DNA of 38,444 nt, taken from positions 744,041 through 782,484 of the forward strand of contig NW_014577072.1 in the NCBI RefSeq assembly GCF_000485595.1, in the 5' to 3' direction. This document shows, piece after piece, positions 31,701 through 38,444 of the stretch. The position numbers and the translations under genes are program-made. The notes beneath the pieces were generated by a model. It made no database searches and was not told the origin of the DNA. It worked only from the letters and a program-made list of their open reading frames with translations. Source of the DNA: Priapulus caudatus (lineage: Eukaryota; Priapulida; Priapulimorpha; Priapulimorphida; Priapulidae). Each line of letters starts with the position of its first letter. Within the stretch, counting starts at the first letter, position 1.

Positions 31701-32840
31701 CTGATAGAGAGCTGAGAGCTGTTACCGAGTGTTGAGGTGACCGATGGATGTACACATCCGGCACCTGCTTCCTCTCCTATTCAGAGTTCCCAAACGCCGA
31801 TAGCCTACTTATAGTGCGAGATGCGCACTTTCGTAGATCGCGCGTGAGGCGCAACCGTGTTCGGTCACCTGAGCCTTCGCTCCCTCATCCGTGGTACAGG
31901 AGCCGAATTGCGTGATGGGGGAACTGAGCTGTATATAATAACATTATTGTCTTGTTATTATATACAGCTCAATGCATGGGAGCAAGGATCGTGATCGAGT
32001 CATGTCTCACGCAATGCTACATTGTCCTCCATGCTTCAGGCACTAATGAACTAACTTACCAATGAACTAGCCAATTCGTTACTTTCCCTGTTTGGACGTG
32101 GGAATCGCGGTTCTCGGATTGCCCTCTGCGCAAGATTTGATTCTCGGGCGCCCATGGGATACGAGTGTTAAGCCGTTAAGTGTACATTTTTCACGTATTG
32201 ACCCTCTTACAAAAATTAAGGAAAGGCATGAGATTTTTGACGACTTGTCTGGACTGTACAGTGGGTGGTGAGCTTGTATCCTTCCTTCGATACCTTCTAC
32301 GTATTCTAATGCTTGGCCTGCCCACACAATGCGCCCGCATACAATGTGTGTTAGAGAGCACGTGAGGGGACTGATGCAGCCGTACAGAAATATTACGGAA
32401 AACTGAAGTTTTATATGGTTTACATACATTTTCTGCCGTTTATTGTACAGTAGGCCAAACTGTTACATTATACAACGCTGATCATAAGAACATCCATGGT
32501 CAACTACTTATAACTACTCTATAACGATTATACCAGTTTAAGATATCAACGCAAATTGTAACAAGTGCCGCAGAGCGACAGTGCTCAACTGACGTGTACT
32601 GTAGCCGGGCATTCTTCTGATAAACTCGCTGGCAACCGAATCAAGTGCGCCCTCCCGCCACCGCGTTCACGCTCAGAGCATATATCTAGGATACTACTAA
32701 TACAGATCTAAAATCTATGATACGCTTTGCTATACCGGTAGTACAGTAAAAAAGATACAGCTGTGTAACTTTAATGACTTCACTATATTAACATGTTATC
32801 ATGGATATATGGATATGCGTCAAGCGCGAAGCGCGTAGTG
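31701..32840. other. No gene seen
   Basis: Apart from the hairpin at 31926-31970, I see one open frame on the minus strand (32079-32429, 116 aa). It lacks recognisable domains and convincing splice context. Confidence 0.4.
31926..31970. repeat. Perfect 18-bp hairpin
   Basis: GAGCTGTATATAATAACA (31926-31943) and its exact complement (31953-31970) enclose a 9-nt loop. No T-tract terminator or adjacent gene suggests a function; a tiny foldback element is plausible. Confidence 0.85.
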
Positions 32841-32845
32841 ATGGG

Positions 32846-32932
32846 CAGCCGGGGGGAAGGGGGGGGGTGGTCGGAGGAGGTGGGAGCGGGTGTGGGGAGG
32901 CGGGCGAGAGGAGAGGGGCGGGTGAACGGGGG
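32846..32932 (+). repeat. G-rich tract, G-quadruplex candidate
   Basis: Many runs of three or more G on the plus strand (GGGGGG, GGGGGGGGG, GGGAG, GGGG, GGGCG) within 90 nt. It lies about 40 nt left of the TIR element at 32971. Confidence 0.7.
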
Positions 32933-32970
32933 CGTCTAATAGAAGCAAAAAGAAGTTCAGACTTTGTAAA

Positions 32971-34344
32971 GGAATAATAGACCCATTGGATTATGCAAAA
33001 GTTGGACGATGCTTACCAGTAACTGGCACCTGTGTAGTTAATAAGTAAATAACTTATAGCCAAACGCAATGATTAGTTTGTCCAATATAGCACTGCTGGT
33101 TACTAAGAAGTGTCTTAATTGAAGATCCGCAGTCCAAGAAATCAGTTGACTATATGCTAGCCGCACACTATCCGACCCGAGCGTGATTTGAAAGGCGTAC
33201 GATTAGATCGAGATGTTCTAGTTCTTGGGCTCGGGAAGCCTTTAAGATTGGCTCTTGGAGGTCATGTTGGCCGATTCCGAAGTTTGAATGGAGGCAGATC
33301 GCGGTCGATATGTGCGGCTTCTACGACGCGACTCGATAGTGTGCGTGCCATCCGATCCCGATCGGCGTGCGCTGAAGAAAATTGAGCCTATCACAGAGCA
33401 GCGCCATAGGGAACCGCAATTCGAATGCGAATGGCATTCGAAGCATGGGAAACACTCCCGACCCTTAGTACCGCTAAATCCGCTTGAACGCACCACGAGA
33501 GTGGCCATGGTTTGCGGCCAACTTTGAGTCCGTGACAAGTGTGCGGTGGTCCTCCGACGATTCGGGATCGCGTCGGAATAGTGTCGGGGCGTTAGTGCTG
33601 TCACAGTGGCAAAATCCGGATAGTGTGGCGGCTAGCATACATTTTTACAGTTTCGAAACCGCATACGGCGAAACGGTGTGATACAGATTTATAGTGCACC
33701 GGACATTTCCGCACGCATGCTCGCCGTACGGCAATGCTAGCGATAGTACAGTACGTAACTGTATACGTAACAGTAGCTCTGATTGTAATGAACGTGGAAT
33801 CCACGTACGGACGCTAGTGATAATGAAGTAGGCTGTGTTGGGGCCAACACTATGGGGGGATCACGGACTAACCACGGGCACAAACTAAACATGAACGCAG
33901 ACGGCACTACGCGTATTTACGTATATTGGTCAAACGAATACACCCTGGTCCGAAATTAAAGACATGTGGGTACCGCGTTCATTAGCACCCACGGTTATTT
34001 ACTTGTGCCTCAATACCAAGAATACACCACAGAATAACATTTTACTAGCTCATTAGTCGTTATAAGCATCCCGGGACAAACAATTCTCTGGCTCACACCT
34101 GTAGCAACAATGTGACGTCACCGTAACCGTTTCGAGGCTATTTGCTTGGCAAGCATTTAAGCATTGCGCGCAGATTACCAGATTTACGAATTTCAATTAG
34201 ACATTTCTTGAGTAATTAGCAGTGATATTGGACAAACTAATACGCGTTTGGCTATAAGGTATATGCACTTATTAACTACACAAGGTGCCAAGTTACATGT
34301 AGCATCTCGTCAACTTTGGCATAATCAAAGGGCCTATTATGCCT
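32971..34344. mobile_element. TIR element with CpG-rich internal cargo
   Basis: Inverted termini of about 145 bp. The left reads GGAATAATAGACCCATTGGA...; the right, inverted, reads GGCATAATAGGCCCTTTGAT.... They share AGTTAATAAGT and TTATAGCCAAACGC. The interior (about 33140-33830) is much richer in CpG than its surroundings and has open frames on both strands (33188-33385 and 33288-33527 plus; 33242-33604 minus). I recognise no transposase. A solo end of this family is at about 27769. Superfamily undetermined. Confidence 0.75.
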
Positions 34345-34479
34345 TAACAGTCAACAAATCTATGTTTAACCCTCTTGAGGGTCAAAAGGTTTAATCAGAG
34401 CCTTACTCTTCGCACGTCAGCGTAAAGTATATTTTCATCGTTCTTTCAATAAAGTGATAGAAATGGTAGTCAGCGCTGA

Positions 34480-34715
34480 ACAAAAAAGTTTTGCACTCGG
34501 TCCGTTAGACCATGTCCTTCCCCTCCCATTGACACGTCTAACCTTTGACCCTTGACCCCCAAATTCGACATCCCGAGTCCTTTTCGCGATCCTCCCCACC
34601 CCTACGTCACGAATATCAAGACCGTACGTCGAGCGTTAAGATTGGTGCCCAACTGCTTGACGGACGGACAATCATGCGATTCTACAAGCTGCATCCGACT
34701 TCGTCAGCTAGATTT
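34480..34715 (+). repeat. Longer copy of the left-edge interspersed repeat
   Basis: It starts near TCGGTCCGTTAGACCATGTC, includes CTTTGACCCTTGACCCCCAA, and ends with GACGGACGGACAATCATGCG and CTACAAGCTGCATC as at 1-75. Layout suggests the 3' part of a retroelement with an internal GGAC microsatellite. No coding capacity for a transposon enzyme is visible. Confidence 0.55.
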
Positions 34716-36329
34716 GTAGGCAAAGTATAATATAATGGTGTGTATGTAGAAGATGCTCTGATTATGTCCATTAGAACGATAATAGATACTAGTTGGATTA
34801 ATGCCGACTATTATGGAAATGCAGATTTACGACGTAAACAGTACGTACCTAACACTTTTATTACGAACCTCTAAAACTGCGCGAAAACTTATTTCCGCGT
34901 TATATTTCGTTGGGCGAATATTCACATAATAACTGTGTTTTCATTTTAATGCCAGTCAGGTAAAATCGAGTTAAATGGTCCGTTAGTTACTTGATTTTAC
35001 AGCAATTATGCACAATGTTGACGAAGATTTTGTGGAATGACATAATTGAATGTTGGGGAACAAATTACATGTTAAACTGCCATACATCAAAATTCAATTA
35101 AAGCATCAGCGATTTACACTTAGATGATATCATGCAATGGCAACACACAACACCAATTACACAGAAAATAGATTCCATTCGAATTTAGCAGTAATGGGTA
35201 CATATATATATATATATCCATTACAAATATATTAAATAATAATATTACAATGTGCTATGGGAAGTATCATTGGGTTGAGCATTAATAGTATTAGAAGTGA
35301 ATAAAACGCATTAATTTCAGGAATGAATTTGGTTTTATTAACTCCTGATAGTATCCATAACATTTCTTGAACTTTAGATTTCTAAAATGCTTATAATAAT
35401 ATAATAAGTAATATTCATCATTACATAATTTCACATAAACACATTATTACAAATATAATCAATAGTTTTCAGGAATGTTTAAAAGCTATCATAAACATGA
35501 ACCGTCCACTTAGTACTATCATTGTCATCCCATTGCCAGAAACACAAGCAAGAAAGCGAACGCAATGCATTTGTGCGTTCAAACAGAGAAATGGCAAGAC
35601 AAAACATTGGTTTTCAATCAACACAAGGTAGACACATGTGCGAGAAGCAGAAATATATATACATAGATTTGCATATGAATCACAAGCCCACCTTTCAATG
35701 AATTGCATGGCCATACATATGAAATTAGTTTTATTCCACCAATAAATTTAACCGATTACCTTGGTCACAAGCGGAAAAATACTGCTTTTGCTGGCGCTTT
35801 GGAATATTTATAATCAATCAACTTGATTTGGACATTATTTATGATGCCCTGTAGGTGAATTCTCCAATGTACAGCACATAGAGGGCTGAAAAATAAAACC
35901 CAACTTAGATAGTATGCACTACTACGAACTGAAGAAATCTAACCAATGTCTTCACACGTGTATAACTCAAAAGGCATCACTTCCATTCAGTAGTGAGAAC
36001 ATGCTTTAGACTGTACAGTGTAAGACTAACAGTAAGACTCTACAACTGTAAGTGAACGCTGGTCTATTTCCGTATTTCTACTTCGGTTTTCTCTTGGTTT
36101 CTTGTTCTTCTGCCACAGATCTTCATGCAGACTTTTCGACATGTAGTATGGTTCTCTTTCTGATTCCATCATGCCTCTCGCAATCTTCAACTGGAAACAT
36201 CAGAGTGGAATGTGGCTGGAAAACTACTGTCACTTTACACAAAATTATCTGAAAAAGGTTTTTAAGAAGACTATTCTGAAATGACATCACCGTGACAATG
36301 ACAATGAAGCCCATTTTTCTAGCACTTAC
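34716..36329. other. No confirmed exon
   Basis: AT-rich. A good acceptor (GGTTTTATTTTTCAG) on the minus strand near 35879 could open a terminal exon of the AGTRAP-like gene: phase 0 would give 16 codons and a stop. The sequence does not resemble the family. Confidence 0.35.
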
Positions 36330-36444
36330 CAAAGCAGAGAAGAGCGTGTCCACAGCCATGCCAATAACACTAAAAGAACCGCGGATGATTATGAAGATAG
36401 GCTCCAATTGTGAATTACGCTGCTCAAAAAAATATATAGCTCCA
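36330..36444 (-). CDS. Best exon of the AGTRAP-like candidate
   Basis: Acceptor TTTTAATTCTCAG, donor TTG|GTAAGT. It encodes GAIYFFEQRNSQLEPIFIII followed by a hydrophobic stretch to FSAL. The frame stays open into the intron to a stop at 36123, so a retained-intron ending is possible. Confidence 0.5.
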
Positions 36445-38444
36445 CTGAGAATTAAAACAGTCACGAAAATTTACACTTGGGAAAAAGAATGGAAGGCTGA
36501 TAACCTTGTAAGTTACGAATTAGCTCCACTAGCAAGTCAAACAGCTGCTTTATTAACTGCTAGCCTTATGGCACTCACCAAAGTATATCTTAATAAGATA
36601 TGGAGCTTACACCTGAATTACACGGCGACAACAGCAAAACACAACCACAACATGCATCCGATGTGAAATCAATAAACACAATAAAGTAATGACAGCTCAT
36701 GAATGTCAGCCTGCAACCTTACTTACAATTACAGGAATAAATAGTAATTGACGGTTAGGCACTTGGTCCACTATAACATTCTGGCATATAAGCGTTCAAA
36801 CACCAGTGAACAAGAAGAAAGAGAAAACCCCTGAAAGAGGTGTACAGTAGAGGTTAATAATGTTAGATAAAGCAAGAATTTTATTATATTTCAGATGGTG
36901 GCCTCTACTGCAATTTCATGAAACACACACGAAAGTTATACAAAACAGCAATGCAATCATGCATATGTTGCCTAGTCAAAATACAAAGCACACTGTCAAT
37001 ACAGTACATCATGAGCGTGCAAACTGAATGTACACACAATTATATATTTAGATAATTTAGAATGCATGGTGCTCACTGCATTCACTAATGAGTTTACATA
37101 AAGACCAAGGTTTTGAGCAATTTTCATAAAATTTACAGACACTTGAGATGTGCAGCACAAGCATTATTTACGCTCTTAGGTCTATGTCACCAGGGTACTG
37201 CCGGAACGGTACCTGGTAACTATCTGATATGGTTAGGGTCAGGGTTAGTGTTAGGGTTAAAGGTTAGGGTTAGGGAGTAGGCATAGGCGACTCCCTAGAC
37301 TCGTTAGTGGAGTAGGCGAGGTACAAGTCGCATATTAGATAGTACCAGGGTACGTTCGCGATATATCGAACCGTACCCAATACCCTCCGATAGTACCCAG
37401 GGGGACATAGACCCTCTCAGCATTATTTACAGTGTGCACAAGTGAACATTAGGAAGGCTTAGTTTCCCAAATGTAACCTTAGAGAGGAACAAAAAGGTAA
37501 TACTATACGACAAATTGTCTAGACAAGATTAAAATGCAGTAAACCCCTGTAAACTAACAGAGTAAATAAACGAGGCAGCCACATTGGCAGATCCAAGAAT
37601 GAGGCGAACAGAGGGGCTGATCATGAAACCCACTAATGAGGTGGTGTCTGGGAAGCATAAGTTCTAGTCAGCAGGGCCAAGCTGTGAGTTTTCGTGTTTA
37701 TAATAGCAATTTCGAGCCTGTGGTGAGCATTAAATTTGGTAAACAATATGTAAAATTAGAGGTATGAAATACTTCATAAATGACTAATTAGGTATTTTTC
37801 ACATTTTCCGGCACGATTCTCGCACAGCGTGCAACCCTATACTGTGCCATTGGTTCTGCAGTATGATCAGCATGCCCGTCTATCAATTAGCTTCGATTTC
37901 TGTTAGGTAGAGGTTCACTGTATATCGTAGAACAGTTAGCAGGTCAAGGATAGTCCCATTTCAGAAACAGTGTCTGCATGCAGTGATAGTGATTAATAAA
38001 CATTTATCAATGTGAAGATTTTATCTGCATGCATTACTTACAATAACAGGACCAGGTTGTGATATTTAAACGTGGTTTTCAATGGTTCAAAAATGTCAAA
38101 ACCCGAGAGTATTCTGTTTGTGAACCAGAAAAAATGACAGCAACCCTGGACACAATGTGGTCATGAAGAAAGAACTATATACCTTGTGAAATATCCATAA
38201 TCTATAATGTATAAACAGAAAAAAGCTACTATGTATTTATTTTAGTATAATGCAATCCCAAAGGATACTTAACCCCCAGCGTGACAACAAGGCATGTCAA
38301 GTCCAGGCAAATGTCAAGTGTTAAAATAACTGGTGATTTATCCATAAACCCATAAGCCCATATATACATATACATTTCAGAAAATATGTAAAAGGCATGC
38401 AGTGTTACCTAATGCTCCAACGACCATTGAGTTTTCCAATGAAC
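36330..38444 (-). CDS. Partial AGTRAP-like membrane protein (tentative)
   Basis: Three short exons join in phase: 38444-38409 (cut by the window edge), 38113-38042 and 36444-36330. The product includes GRWSIRILSGFDIF, then KYHNLVLLFGAIYFFEQRNS, then QLEPIFIIIRGSFSVIGMAV ending DTLFSAL. By memory this follows the layout of the angiotensin II receptor-associated protein: W..., a hydrophobic helix with an early Asn, the QR-D/N-S turn, then another hydrophobic helix with a late Asp. That family has three or four membrane segments and acts in endomembranes on receptor trafficking. Splice sites are AG|GTAACA, TT|GTAAGT and TTG|GTAAGT donors, with AAACAG and TTCTCAG acceptors. The C-terminal half was not found. 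It could also be another small membrane protein, or chance. Confidence 0.4.
36446..38041 (-). other. Intron of AGTRAP-like candidate outside copy 4
   Basis: A strong acceptor (CACCTCTTTCAG) near 36831 and a GTAAGT donor at 36726-36721 bracket a segment that has stops in all three frames. It is therefore not a coding exon of this gene. Nothing else is recognised. Confidence 0.4.
37172..37418. mobile_element. Telomere-motif hairpin element, copy 4
   Basis: Termini are AGGTCTATGTCACCAGGGTA (from 37178) and, inverted, CCCAGGGGGACATAGACCCT. The core has GGTTAGGGTCAGGGTTAGTG and more TTAGGG-like units (about 37230-37276). Flanked by 12-nt direct repeats AGCATTATTTAC at 37160-37171 and 37419-37430. 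It lies in an intron of the AGTRAP-like candidate. Confidence 0.88.
38042..38113 (-). CDS. Second exon of the AGTRAP-like candidate
   Basis: 72 nt between CTGGTTCACAAACAG and TT|GTAAGT. It reads ILSGFDIFEPLKTTFKYHNL plus VLL, and its two overhanging bases complete Phe with the 36444 exon. Confidence 0.4.
38409..38444 (-). CDS. Edge exon of the AGTRAP-like candidate (partial)
   Basis: It reads FIGKLNGRWSI and two bases of an Arg codon before donor GTAACA. The phase fits the next exon. The window ends inside it. Confidence 0.3.
   Translation of the reverse strand, partial: VHWKTQWSLEH

Noticed and set aside
32079-32429. 116-codon minus-strand open frame
   Set aside because: No domain, no convincing splice partners and no similarity I recognise; left as unassigned.
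36721-36831. Extra exon between the AGTRAP-like exons
   Set aside because: It has a good acceptor and donor but stops in all three frames, while the exons on either side already join in phase.

Overview
The window looks like AT-rich nuclear DNA of an invertebrate animal. The evidence is spliced genes with GT-AG introns, a neuronal-calcium-sensor gene with animal-type EF-hands, TTAGGG-type repeats, a tRNA-derived SINE-like segment, many inverted-repeat DNA transposons and abundant microsatellites. Nothing suggests bacteria, an organelle or a virus. I cannot name the species. Almost all protein logic is on the minus strand.

The best-supported gene is a complete frequenin/NCS-1-type calcium sensor on the minus strand (29787 down to 19685). 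It has seven coding exons, phase-consistent GT-AG introns and a 189-residue product with an N-myristoylation signal, one degenerate and three canonical EF-hands, and an unusual C-terminus. Its introns are crowded with mobile DNA: TTAA-flanked MITEs, a degraded hAT-like foldback, telomere-motif hairpins and a G-rich minisatellite. A second minus-strand gene (5911 to 3004) joins two exons into a 341-residue protein of unknown family. It carries two helices matching the published consensus for PKA-anchoring (AKAP) proteins, one of them completed only across the splice junction. A third, partial minus-strand gene enters from the right edge (38444 to about 36330). Three small phase-compatible exons give a membrane protein that resembles the angiotensin II receptor-associated protein AGTRAP; this call is weak.

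Layout: 1-140 interspersed-repeat fragments; 1262-2500 a 20-bp minisatellite; 3004-5911 AKAP-like gene; 6440-7210 SINE-like and microsatellite DNA; 7582-10042 nested hairpin and hAT-like elements; 10060-12442 compound inverted repeats; 12443-19684 mostly featureless DNA with simple repeats; 19685-29787 calcium-sensor gene; 30100-32940 simple repeats, a LINE-like tail, a perfect hairpin and a G-rich tract; 32971-34344 a TIR element with CpG-rich cargo; 34480-34715 a second copy of the repeat at the left edge; 36330-38444 the putative AGTRAP-like gene, with one further hairpin element at 37172-37418 in its intron.

The most unusual signal is a family of short hairpin elements with TTAGGG-like motifs in their centres. 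Four copies are flanked by direct repeats of different lengths (22, 11, 10 and 12 nt), which is unlike normal cut-and-paste elements. A relative keeps the same core but has different stem arms, and an unrelated hairpin also has a telomere-like centre.
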